A DNA stretch of 12,562 nt, taken from CAZAFD01 sp964484785. GTDB lineage: Bacteria; Pseudomonadota; Alphaproteobacteria; Rickettsiales; UBA1997. A program made the position numbers and the translations under genes. The stretch is from contig CAZAFD010000021.1 in assembly GCA_964484785.1 (NCBI GenBank), positions 1 through 12,562 on the forward strand, written 5' to 3'. The notes under the pieces were generated by a model. The model was not told the DNA's origin and did not search any database. It saw only the letters and a program-made list of their open reading frames with translations. Positions 1-6,338 of this stretch are shown in pieces; position 1 is the first letter of the stretch, and each line of letters opens with the position of its first letter.

Positions 1-68
1 TTAATGTAGTCTATAAGAGACCAGATGGTAACTTATCATGGATTAATCCGAAGGGGAAAGTAAATTAA
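1..68 (+). CDS. C-terminal end of an unknown protein (partial)
   Basis: An open frame enters from the left edge (first full codon at position 3) and ends with TAA at 66-68. The visible tail is about 21 residues and ends WINPKGKVN. The peptide is too short to assign to a family. It is called coding because the frame is open to the edge and the residue mix (charged, Gly, Pro, Trp) looks protein-like in this AT-rich background. The following 110 bases hold only AT-rich sequence and the tRNA promoter. The gene could equally be a chance open frame. Confidence 0.45.
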   Translation, partial: NVVYKRPDGNLSWINPKGKVN

Positions 69-134
69 TAATTAGTTTTATAAAAAATATTTTTTTGCAA
101 AACCAACTCAATTCTTGGTGGAGATAAAATCTCG

Positions 135-163
135 TTGACTTAAAAATCTATTAATTCTATTAT
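135..163 (+). promoter_or_regulatory. Promoter of the tRNA-His/tRNA-Leu unit
   Basis: The -35 box is TTGACT (135-140), the spacer is exactly 17 bases, and the -10 box is TATTAT (158-163). Each hexamer differs from the sigma70 consensus at one position. Transcription would start around 170, about ten bases before the mature tRNA-His. This is the best-formed promoter in the window, as expected for a stable-RNA gene. The assignment rests on spacing and sequence only. Confidence 0.75.
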
Positions 164-179
164 TAAATCTGCTTAGTGT

Positions 180-255
180 GGCAAGTGTAGCTCAGTGGTA
201 GAGCAGCGGGTTGTGGCTCCGCTGGTCGTGGGTTCAATCCCCATCGCTTGCCCCA
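180..255 (+). tRNA. tRNA-His (anticodon GUG)
   Basis: A full cloverleaf can be drawn. The acceptor arms 181-187 and 245-251 pair, with one T-G wobble. The D arm is GCTC (190-193) with GAGC (201-204). The anticodon stem is 206-210 with 218-222, and the loop 211-217 holds GTG at 213-215. The T arm is GTGGG (228-232) with CCCAT (240-244), and its loop begins TTCAA. CCA is encoded at 253-255. G at 180 pairs with discriminator C73 (252), the G-1:C73 pair by which histidyl-tRNA synthetase normally recognises tRNA-His. Several alphaproteobacterial orders lack this pair, so its presence argues against those lineages. tRNA-Leu follows four bases later, probably in the same transcript. Confidence 0.96.
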
Positions 256-259
256 GCAT

Positions 260-344
260 GCCCCCATGGCGGAATTGGTAGACGCGATAGACTCAAAATC
301 TATTACCGCGAGGTGTGTCAGTTCGAGTCTGACTGGGGGTACCA
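260..344 (+). tRNA. tRNA-Leu (anticodon CAA)
   Basis: This is an 85-base class II tRNA with an encoded CCA (342-344). The acceptor arms are GCCCCCA (260-266) and TGGGGGT (334-340), and the discriminator is A (341). The anticodon stem is 287-291 with 299-303. The loop CTCAAAA places CAA at 294-296, so it reads UUG leucine codons. A long variable arm precedes the T loop GTTCGAGTC. It lies four bases behind tRNA-His and likely shares its promoter. Its last 27 bases are also read on the opposite strand as the end of the carboxylesterase gene. No clear rho-independent terminator follows, so the tRNA transcript may run antisense into that gene. Confidence 0.96.
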
Positions 345-980
345 AATACCTCTTATAAATTCTCTAGCTTTTTGAATAGCCCGTATGTCTATCGAATGAT
401 CGAGGCCAATAACCTGTTCTGAAAAGAAGTTTATACCCAAAGATAAAAGCAATTTTTCACTAAAAGCAAAATATTCAGGAGGGATAACCTCGTCGTCTGT
501 GCCATATATTAGCATTATATCTTGTTTACATTTTAGCTCATTGCTCAAACTTTTAAAGTTATCAACTAAAAGTCCAGAAAAGGCTATAATACCTCTTAAT
601 TTGTGCGGAATACGTAAACCAGCATATAAAGCTAACATAGCACCTTGAGAAAAACCTATTAACAATACATCTTTATAGTCCAGATTAAATCTTTTTATCT
701 GCGTGTCTATAAAATCCTGTAAAATCTTATAATTTTTCTTGATCTCCTTATAAATATAATCATATTTCATATTCTTTAAAGGGAACCATTGAAAACCCTG
801 ACCAAACTCACAATTAAACGGAGCATTTACAGATATACATTGAGCATCTACTAGTATATCCAAAAAGCTGTCCATTAATGGAAAAATATCATATTTATTA
901 GAACCATATCCATGCAACAAAATTACCAATTTCCTTGGTTTCTTATGATTAAATGGACTACTTTCAATAAAATCTAGCAT
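318..980 (-). CDS. Phospholipase/carboxylesterase-family alpha/beta hydrolase
   Basis: A 220-residue cytoplasmic serine hydrolase of the small Abhydrolase_2 (YpfH / phospholipase-carboxylesterase) family. Members cleave short esters or lysophospholipids; the substrate here cannot be read from sequence. It has the oxyanion-hole motif LLHGYGSN (21-28), the nucleophile elbow GFSQGA with Ser111, the acid in GTDDEVIP (Asp162 or Asp163), and the catalytic His195 in LDHS. The length is normal for the family and no signal peptide is seen. The ATG overlaps the end of fabD by seven bases (ATGCTAG), so the two are probably translationally coupled. The stop codon and the last eight residues (WYPQSDSN) are antisense to the tRNA-Leu 3' half. 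The native C-terminus may have been replaced or extended there. Confidence 0.88.
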   Translation of the reverse strand: MLDFIESSPFNHKKPRKLVILLHGYGSNKYDIFPLMDSFLDILVDAQCISVNAPFNCEFGQGFQWFPLKNMKYDYIYKEIKKNYKILQDFIDTQIKRFNLDYKDVLLIGFSQGAMLALYAGLRIPHKLRGIIAFSGLLVDNFKSLSNELKCKQDIMLIYGTDDEVIPPEYFAFSEKLLLSLGINFFSEQVIGLDHSIDIRAIQKAREFIRGIWYPQSDSN

Positions 981-1918
981 TGTTCTTCTATAAATTGCTT
1001 CATGGCTTCAATAGAGTTTATATTAACGGCCTTTACATTAAGTTCAGCCTTGGCGGCCATATTTTTTAAGATTCTGCTCACTCCAATCTCTACAAACTCT
1101 TCACAACCCTGTTCTGCTAGATATATCATTGTTTCTCTCCATCTAACTGTATTGGTAATTTGTAAGACTAGATTATTTTTAATAGAAGCAAGGTCCTCCA
1201 GTTGAGCTGTATAATTTGAAATAACTGGTACTAGTGGTTTATTAATCTGAATATTTTTTAAAGCTTCCTCCATAGTAAGACAAGCTGACTGCATAAGTTT
1301 GGAATGAAAAGCCCCACTAACAGCTAATTTAACACTTCTTCTTATTGGCATATCATTAGCTAATTCGGCAGCTTTGTCTATACATTTAGCATCACCGCTA
1401 ATAACAAATTGACCAATTGTATTATCATTTGCTATCTGACAAATAGATCCATCTGCTGTAACTTGCTTAATTAATTCATTAATATCTTCTATAGCGGCAC
1501 CAGTTAGTACCAACATAGCTCCTTTAGATTCTTTTCCTACATTATAAAAAGCCTCACCTCTAATTTTTAACAGACTAGCAGTATCACTAAGACTTATTGC
1601 TTCACTCGCGCATAAAGCTGTATATTCACCGAGAGAATGCCCAGCAACAAAAGAACATTGTTCAGTAATATCGCAACCTGTTTCTTTCTGTAGTACGCGC
1701 AATATAGCCATAGAAGCACACATAATAGCGGGTTGGGTGTTTTCTGTAGAATTAAGAACATCCCCCGGTCCTTCAAACATTATTTTGCTTAGGTCTTTCT
1801 TTAGGACTTCATTTACTTCCTCAAAAACACTTCTTGCAACTTCAAAATTATCGTAAAATTCTTTTGCCATACCAATGGTTTGAGTTCCTTGTCCAGGAAA
1901 AATAAAGGCTTTTTTCAT
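974..1918 (-). CDS. fabD: Malonyl-CoA:ACP transacylase FabD
   Basis: A 314-residue enzyme that moves malonyl from CoA to acyl carrier protein, starting type II fatty acid synthesis in the cytoplasm. It opens with FIFPGQGTQ, whose Gln belongs to the oxyanion hole. The nucleophile motif is GHSLGE (93-98, Ser95), the substrate-carboxylate Arg is Arg120, and the catalytic His is His205 in SGAFHS. The C-terminal EIGVSRIL departs from the more usual GPGK/R form. Length is normal for FabD. It starts seven bases after yajQ stops and overlaps the esterase start, so the three minus-strand genes look like one operon. No other fatty-acid gene is visible in the window. Confidence 0.96.
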   Translation of the reverse strand: MKKAFIFPGQGTQTIGMAKEFYDNFEVARSVFEEVNEVLKKDLSKIMFEGPGDVLNSTENTQPAIMCASMAILRVLQKETGCDITEQCSFVAGHSLGEYTALCASEAISLSDTASLLKIRGEAFYNVGKESKGAMLVLTGAAIEDINELIKQVTADGSICQIANDNTIGQFVISGDAKCIDKAAELANDMPIRRSVKLAVSGAFHSKLMQSACLTMEEALKNIQINKPLVPVISNYTAQLEDLASIKNNLVLQITNTVRWRETMIYLAEQGCEEFVEIGVSRILKNMAAKAELNVKAVNINSIEAMKQFIEEQC

Positions 1919-1925
1919 AATTTAA

Positions 1926-2417
1926 TTAACCTCTGAAATTAATAAATTGTAAGGCTAGATCAAGTTGCATGTTCTTAACTTCTTGTATAGCAGCCTGTAA
2001 ATCATCTTTAGACCTACCAGATATTCTAACCTCATCACCATATATAGATGCCTGCACCTTAAGTTTAGACTGTTTAAAATACTTCGTTATTTTTTTAGCA
2101 TTCTCTTGATCTATACCTTGTTTTATATTTATAATTTGTCGCAATGTACCACCGCCAGCTTTTTCTGGATCATTAAAATGTAGAGATATTGGATCAAGTT
2201 TTCTTTTGATAAAGGCTGATTTCAATGAATTTTGTACCTGTTCAAGGTAATAATTGCCTTCAGCACTTATTTCAATTTGTTTATCTTTCTTGTTAAGCTC
2301 TATCGACCATTTAACACTCTTAAAATCATATCGATTTATAAGCTCACGCATAACAGTATTGATCGCATTGTCTACCTCCTGCATATCCACCTGGGATACT
2401 ACATCAAAGCTATACAT
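1926..2417 (-). CDS. yajQ: YajQ-family nucleotide-binding protein (UPF0234)
   Basis: A 163-residue protein matching the YajQ/UPF0234 family over its whole length. It opens with SFDVVSQVD, has NRYDFK near residue 30, a central GGGTLRQ, the stretch YGDEVRISGRSKDDLQ, and ends LQFINFRG. Two RRM-like halves are expected (about 1-85 and 90-163). Family members bind nucleotides or RNA, and some bind cyclic di-GMP; which applies here is unknown. It stops seven bases before fabD begins, suggesting co-transcription. A hairpin 68 bases upstream separates it from ddl. The start is the first ATG and gives the expected N-terminus, although no strong ribosome-binding site precedes it. Confidence 0.93.
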   Translation of the reverse strand: MYSFDVVSQVDMQEVDNAINTVMRELINRYDFKSVKWSIELNKKDKQIEISAEGNYYLEQVQNSLKSAFIKRKLDPISLHFNDPEKAGGGTLRQIINIKQGIDQENAKKITKYFKQSKLKVQASIYGDEVRISGRSKDDLQAAIQEVKNMQLDLALQFINFRG

Positions 2418-2485
2418 ATAAACTTTATAAATTTTAACTGGGATAAAAGTATATTAAGACAAAAAATAATCAATACAACAAAGCA

Positions 2486-2509
2486 AGGTAGAATTTTACA
2501 ATTCTACCT
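2486..2509 (-). terminator. Hairpin terminator after the ddl fusion gene
   Basis: A perfect ten-base-pair inverted repeat: AGGTAGAATT (2486-2495), loop TTAC, AATTCTACCT (2500-2509). On the minus strand it lies 11 bases past the ddl stop and is followed by a T-rich run (TTGCTTTGTTG). It therefore suits rho-independent termination of ddl before yajQ. The T tract is interrupted, so termination may be partial and allow read-through into yajQ-fabD. Confidence 0.6.
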
Positions 2510-2520
2510 AATTTTAAAGT

Positions 2521-5079
2521 TTATTTTTTGGCTTTCTCGTCGTCAATCAATTTATAAGTAATGATATTCTCTAGGAATTTCTTAGGGTCTATGCAATCCT
2601 CCTCAGCAAGCGCTTGATGATAAATAACAGTTGATGGAGTAAGAGCTGGTAAGGTATTAGGTTCTATCAAGATTACCTTCTTCATTTCGGTGTTAAAGAA
2701 TAAGTCTAGTCTAGCATAATTCCTAATTTTTAGGGCTTTCGCAGCCTGTTCTACACACTTTTTAATTATATTAACATCTTCCTTGCTTATAATCTCTTCA
2801 GGAGGAGGTGTTAAATTAATTCCTGTTCCACCCTGAAACTTTTCTTCGAGACTTAAAATATCGCTTTCTGCTATAGTGATACTAGGATTAAAAGAATGAT
2901 AAACACCACTTCTCTCTATTACACCAGCAGTTAATTCCAACCAATTAGTAGTTGGAATTCTCACTAAAGTATTGTTATTTACCAAGATATTATCTGTATC
3001 TATAAAACCCTCTAGCAAGAATGGTTGCTCAATATTACTTGGCATTTCAACGATATTACTCTGTTTTTTAAAGGTGTTACTTGGTATATAAGGAGCACAG
3101 TCCAGTAATAATTCTACATACACCCTTAAGTCACTAGCATCAAAAATCCTAACCGCCCCAGCTGAAGATCCGTCTCGTGCTGGTTTTACAATAAAGTTAG
3201 GAAATTTTAATTTTTCTACAGCATTATCCCAGAAGGCAAGATAGTCTTCTGTTTTATATCCTGCAAAGTCTTTTATAAAAAACTGAATCTTAGGTATACT
3301 AATTAGAGTGCTATCGTTCAGTTCTTCTATTATCTTACCAACCTTATACTTGTCCATTCCTAGCTGTGATCCATATCCATCGGAACCATTATAGCTTATA
3401 TTATGTTCGCTTAACATTCTTTGTATGGTACCATCTTCACCCTTGCCTCCATGTAGACCTAAGAAAACAAAAGCATTCTCTTTTTTTACTAGACTAAGGA
3501 ATTCATTAAAGGTATATTTTTTAGGACTTACTAGTTCTGGATTATTAATACCAAGGTTGTCACAAATAGTTTTCGCAAATACTTTAATTTTAGCATTATT
3601 ATCTTCTGCCCTAATACAGTTCTCGTAAATCTCTTCAACAGTATGATTTAAACAATACATATATGGTAAAGACCATACATTAAAATCCTTGTCCAAAAGA
3701 TACGGAGATGGTTTATAAATCTTAGATTTTAACAATTTCAACCATACATTAGTACCACTCATTAAAGATACTTGGCGCTCGGCATTACTACCGCCAAATA
3801 AAACGCTAACCTTCTTCCTAACAGAAGTATCCTTGGCAATCTTAGGAAATTTAATACTATACCTTTTACAAGCAGATTTAATTACATATTGTATTAATTC
3901 AGCATGATCTAAACCGCATCTAGTACTCTGCTGAAATACAAAGCTATTTTGTTCCATGCCGGCAGCTATGTTTATATCAGAAAACCATATTCTACCATCA
4001 TCTAATAGCCAACCGTCAATACGAACTATATCCTTAAAGTTCATAAGGCTAAATATTTTTTCACTATAATATTTAATTTTTTCTACTACTTCATCTGCAA
4101 ACCTTGCTGGAGTATAAGATTTAGTTTGTTCTGTCGGTAAATACTTGCGTCTATAATCAAATATTTGATACTTATCGTACTTCATTTCAATTTCAGAAGG
4201 CATTAAAGCCACGGGCTGCTGATTTTTCAAACTTTGGAGAACTATTGTAGTAAATTCTGTACCCTTACAAAATGGCTCAACCATAATAGGAGTGAAGCCA
4301 CGTTTAAACAGATGTTTAACTTTTTCTAAAGCTTCTAAGGCAGAATAAGCGCAAAAAACACCAATAGAGGAACCGCCATTAACCGGTTTTACCACAACTT
4401 TTTTTAATTTATTAAGATCAAAAAACCTTTTTAAAACCTCTAAATTTTCTGGTAAATCTTTATCAAAACTTACGCTAGGAAATGTAAAGAACCCATGGCC
4501 TCTTAAAATCTGTGAAGCTCTGACCTTATTAAAACCATTTTCGCAAGCCTTGCTACCGCTACCTACAAAAGGTATGTTATTTTCTTCTAACATGGTTTGA
4601 AGTTCGCCATCTTCACCAAACTCGCCGTGAATCATTGGAAATACTAAGCTGACATTTTCTAACTCAGCAATAAATTGATCATTTGATAATTTTTTTCCAT
4701 GCAGACTTAATTTAAAGTCAAAATCAGAAGGAGTATTAGAATATAATTGCGATCGATTAATTCTATATATGTATCTTGATTGATCTATATAATAAATAAC
4801 TAAACTAATTTCAGAAAAATCCATATGGTCAGCCACAGAACGAGCAGAATTTAAGGATATACCTCGCTCTTCAGAAGGGCCTCCACAAACAATAGCTAAA
4901 GTAAATGTATCAGGTACGTTTTTGTGTCTATTCTCAGCTGGATATGACCTATTAACTTCCTTTTCTATCACCCTGGTAACAAACTGCTTTATACTAATGT
5001 CTCTTTTATCAGAAAATTCTTTAATTTTTTTTTGTAAATCTTCAGAAATTTCTATATTTAATCTTGTAAGCTTTACCAT
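2521..5079 (-). CDS. ddl: Tandem D-alanine-D-alanine ligase with N-terminal RHH-like domain
   Basis: An 852-residue protein; single Ddl enzymes are about 300-370. Ddl makes the D-Ala-D-Ala dipeptide of peptidoglycan precursors using ATP. Residues 1-45 fit a ribbon-helix-helix pattern: strand TRLNIEIS, then helices EDLQKKIKEFSDKRD and SIKQFVTRVIEKEVN. Module 1 (about 58-415) has GGPSEERGISL (66-76), HGEFGEDG (151-158), VKPVNGGSS (230-238), an omega-loop-like FDYRRKY (307-313), RID (353-355) and SDIN (367-370) where EVN is usual. Module 2 (about 420-850) has FGGSNAERQVSL (428-439), LHGGKGEDG (542-550), VKPARDGSS (631-639), RLD (790-792) and EPNTLPALTPST (806-817), but no evident omega-loop Tyr motif. 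Both modules keep ATP-grasp and metal-binding residues, so either may be active. No in-frame ATG separates the RHH segment from module 1, supporting a true fusion. The start is preceded by AAAAGAAA. Confidence 0.85.
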   Translation of the reverse strand: MVKLTRLNIEISEDLQKKIKEFSDKRDISIKQFVTRVIEKEVNRSYPAENRHKNVPDTFTLAIVCGGPSEERGISLNSARSVADHMDFSEISLVIYYIDQSRYIYRINRSQLYSNTPSDFDFKLSLHGKKLSNDQFIAELENVSLVFPMIHGEFGEDGELQTMLEENNIPFVGSGSKACENGFNKVRASQILRGHGFFTFPSVSFDKDLPENLEVLKRFFDLNKLKKVVVKPVNGGSSIGVFCAYSALEALEKVKHLFKRGFTPIMVEPFCKGTEFTTIVLQSLKNQQPVALMPSEIEMKYDKYQIFDYRRKYLPTEQTKSYTPARFADEVVEKIKYYSEKIFSLMNFKDIVRIDGWLLDDGRIWFSDINIAAGMEQNSFVFQQSTRCGLDHAELIQYVIKSACKRYSIKFPKIAKDTSVRKKVSVLFGGSNAERQVSLMSGTNVWLKLLKSKIYKPSPYLLDKDFNVWSLPYMYCLNHTVEEIYENCIRAEDNNAKIKVFAKTICDNLGINNPELVSPKKYTFNEFLSLVKKENAFVFLGLHGGKGEDGTIQRMLSEHNISYNGSDGYGSQLGMDKYKVGKIIEELNDSTLISIPKIQFFIKDFAGYKTEDYLAFWDNAVEKLKFPNFIVKPARDGSSAGAVRIFDASDLRVYVELLLDCAPYIPSNTFKKQSNIVEMPSNIEQPFLLEGFIDTDNILVNNNTLVRIPTTNWLELTAGVIERSGVYHSFNPSITIAESDILSLEEKFQGGTGINLTPPPEEIISKEDVNIIKKCVEQAAKALKIRNYARLDLFFNTEMKKVILIEPNTLPALTPSTVIYHQALAEEDCIDPKKFLENIITYKLIDDEKAKK

Positions 5080-5114
5080 GTATTTCTTTTAATTTTGATA
5101 AAATGATAAGAATC

Positions 5115-5142
5115 ATACTATATATATAACGTTATAAAGCAA
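5115..5142 (-). promoter_or_regulatory. Possible ddl promoter with a palindrome in its spacer
   Basis: Read on the minus strand, TTGCTT (5142-5137) and TAGTAT (5120-5115) stand 16 bases apart; TATGAT (5117-5112) is an alternative -10 box at 19. The spacer holds the 12-base perfect palindrome TATAACGTTATA (5125-5136), directly next to the -35 box. A second inverted repeat, ATGAT-AAGA-ATCAT (5103-5116), overlaps the -10 edge. The -35 match is poor and the region is very AT-rich, so the promoter is tentative. The palindromes are candidates for operators. Confidence 0.3.
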
Positions 5143-5171
5143 GTTTTATTTAATAAAAATAAATTATATTA

Positions 5172-5196
5172 AAAATACAAATAGAGGTTGTATTTT
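5172..5196 (-). terminator. AT-rich hairpin in the bax1-ddl gap
   Basis: AAAATACAA (5172-5180) pairs perfectly with TTGTATTTT (5188-5196) around a seven-base loop. On the minus strand it is followed by TTAATATAATTT. It could end transcripts reading leftward from the Bax inhibitor gene before they reach the ddl promoter. The stem has almost no G-C pairs, so it is weak evidence. Confidence 0.3.
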
Positions 5197-5250
5197 AAAA
5201 ATGAAGTCTTTATCATAAGGGTGATTTTATGTTTTGAACAAAATCAAAAA

Positions 5251-5430
5251 ATGAAATCAAGTTGGACTCTCAGTTCAACAAAAACTATCGAGTTTACCTT
5301 CTGAGTAATCCCGATGGCGTTAATGTGGAAATATGGGCAACACATGGAATTTTGTCGATGCCAACGGCAAGCAGGGTTGGTAGTCGACGATAAACATGCC
5401 CTAGGTGGCGAAAAAAATCAAGTAGTAAAT
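5251..5430 (+). pseudogene. Decayed N-terminal fragment resembling aldose 1-epimerase
   Basis: No single frame is intact, but joined pieces read like the start of an aldose 1-epimerase (GalM-type mutarotase). From 5251 one frame gives MKSSWTLSSTKTIE and stops at 5302. A second frame from 5292 gives VYLLSNPDGVNVEI and then THGILSM. A third from 5354 gives VDANGKQG and stops at 5369. A fourth segment, in the first frame, gives LVVDDKHALGG. Family members open with a pattern like YTLTN-NGMEV-I-YGG-I-S--VPD-NGK-G-VVLG-D. At least three frameshifts are needed and the remaining two thirds are missing. Local G+C is clearly higher than in the neighbours, suggesting foreign origin or slower drift. The family call rests on remembered consensus. 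The edges are approximate, and the frame running 5314-5619 is not regarded as a gene. Confidence 0.45.
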
Positions 5431-5448
5431 AGCGTTTGGACATCACTT

Positions 5449-5509
5449 CTTAATATAAAACCTCTTAAAGGAGGTTCTATATTAAGAATGTTTTATATTA
5501 AGAACGTTC
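5449..5509. repeat. Palindromic/direct repeat cluster at the Bax inhibitor 3' end
   Basis: A 16-base inverted repeat with one mismatch (5449-5464 and 5471-5486, loop TTAAAG) forms a strong hairpin. Its right arm runs into a 16-base imperfect tandem repeat, TATATTAAGAATGTTT (5478-5493) and TATATTAAGAACGTTC (5494-5509). The word TATATTAAG or its complement thus occurs three times in 61 bases. The stop codon of the Bax inhibitor gene lies inside the second tandem copy. It could act as a bidirectional terminator stem, but neither side has a good T tract. It may also be a small mobile palindromic element or repeat remnant. Confidence 0.6.
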
Positions 5510-6205
5510 GTTTCTTCCTACAAACCTTAAGATGTATAGAAAAAGATTTACAAAATCTAAGTAAAGCTCAAAAGCACCCAATAAAGCCAGCTTATCGATT
5601 AACTCTGAATTACCGTTAGCCCTGAGATATAATTGTTTAACTTTATTTACATCATAGACAGTAAACAAGGTAAATAAAATAACGCCTATTAAAGAAAGAC
5701 TAAAATCAAAGCCCGGACTTTTTAGAAAGATATTAACAATAGATGCTATCAAAAGACCTATTAGACCCATAAATAAAAAAGATCTTAAAGACGTAATATC
5801 TTTTTTAGTATTATATCCATATATACTCATTACACCAAAGGTACCTGCTGTCACAAGAAACGTTTGTACAATACTAGCATGAGCATATACCACAAAAATT
5901 GTGGATAGCGATAGTCCCATAACTGAAGCAAAAATGTAAAACAACCTTTTACATTCTTCTATAGGCTTAGATAAAATCTGACTACCAAAATATATAGAAA
6001 ATATTAATGGCAAAAAGGCAATCAATAAAGCTATAATTTTATTATCAAAAAATAACTTTAATAAAACAGGACTGCTGCCAACTATCCAGGCTACCAAACC
6101 ACTAAGTAGTAAACCAGCACCTATGTTTTTATAGACTCCAGACATATAGCTGGCCAGCTGAGCATCATATGTAATATGATTTTTTCTTAAGTATGAATTC
6201 TCCAT
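5498..6205 (-). CDS. Bax inhibitor-1/YccA family membrane protein
   Basis: A 235-residue inner-membrane protein with seven hydrophobic segments at about 26-46, 57-77, 87-107, 112-131, 143-162, 168-186 and 207-229. The family signature is clear at the end: TVYDV (182-186) and GAFELYLDFVNLFLYILRF (210-228). Asp185 and Asp217 are the likely pair corresponding to the di-aspartyl latch of BI-1 calcium-leak channels. Bacterial members include E. coli YccA, which restrains the FtsH protease; the exact role here is unknown. The ATG follows a good AGGA ribosome-binding site at a spacing of five. The gene is divergent from the tolC operon. Its last codons and stop fall in a palindromic repeat, so the NERS tail may be a repeat-derived addition. 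Confidence 0.93.
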   Translation of the reverse strand: MENSYLRKNHITYDAQLASYMSGVYKNIGAGLLLSGLVAWIVGSSPVLLKLFFDNKIIALLIAFLPLIFSIYFGSQILSKPIEECKRLFYIFASVMGLSLSTIFVVYAHASIVQTFLVTAGTFGVMSIYGYNTKKDITSLRSFLFMGLIGLLIASIVNIFLKSPGFDFSLSLIGVILFTLFTVYDVNKVKQLYLRANGNSELIDKLALLGAFELYLDFVNLFLYILRFVGRNERS

Positions 6206-6240
6206 TCTTATCCTCAGTTTTATTATTCTAATAATGATTC

Positions 6241-6268
6241 ATGTTATATAATAAGTATTATCTGTCAA
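6241..6268 (-). promoter_or_regulatory. Possible promoter of the Bax inhibitor gene
   Basis: On the minus strand a perfect TTGACA (6268-6263) stands 16 bases before TAACAT (6246-6241), with TATAAC (6248-6243) as an alternative at 14. Transcription would start about 30 bases before the ATG. The short inverted repeat ATGATTCAT (6233-6241) lies at the expected start point. The -35 box is convincing; the choice of -10 box is not. Confidence 0.4.
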
Positions 6269-6338
6269 GCAAAGGCAAAAAAACGAAAGCTTTGAGTTTA
6301 GCCTAGCCACTAGACATTGACTTTTATACAAATTTAGT

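Noticed and set aside
82..96. A-run/T-run dyad after the partial gene
   Set aside because: It is entirely A and T and common by chance in this composition; it could act as a weak terminator but cannot be supported.
121..133. Perfect small hairpin GAGAT-AAA-ATCTC before the tRNA promoter
   Set aside because: The stem is only five pairs and no T tract follows on either strand, so a terminator call is not supported.
163..345. Minus-strand open frame across the two tRNA genes
   Set aside because: It is the antisense of tRNA-His and tRNA-Leu and has no independent coding sign.
2232..2561. A 109-codon plus-strand open frame antisense to yajQ and the ddl end
   Set aside because: It runs through the antisense of a clear yajQ gene and the terminator hairpin, with low-complexity Ile/Phe/Tyr composition typical of antisense AT-rich DNA.
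5103..5116. ATGATAAGAATCAT as a Fur-like box
   Set aside because: It partly resembles the classical Fur consensus, but one half-site pair in AT-rich DNA next to a non-iron gene is not enough. It is kept only as a possible operator.
5314..5619. A 101-codon plus-strand open frame in the gap
   Set aside because: It crosses one frame of the frameshifted epimerase-like relic, the palindromic repeat and the antisense of the Bax inhibitor C-terminus. Only short pieces look protein-like, so it is not a gene.
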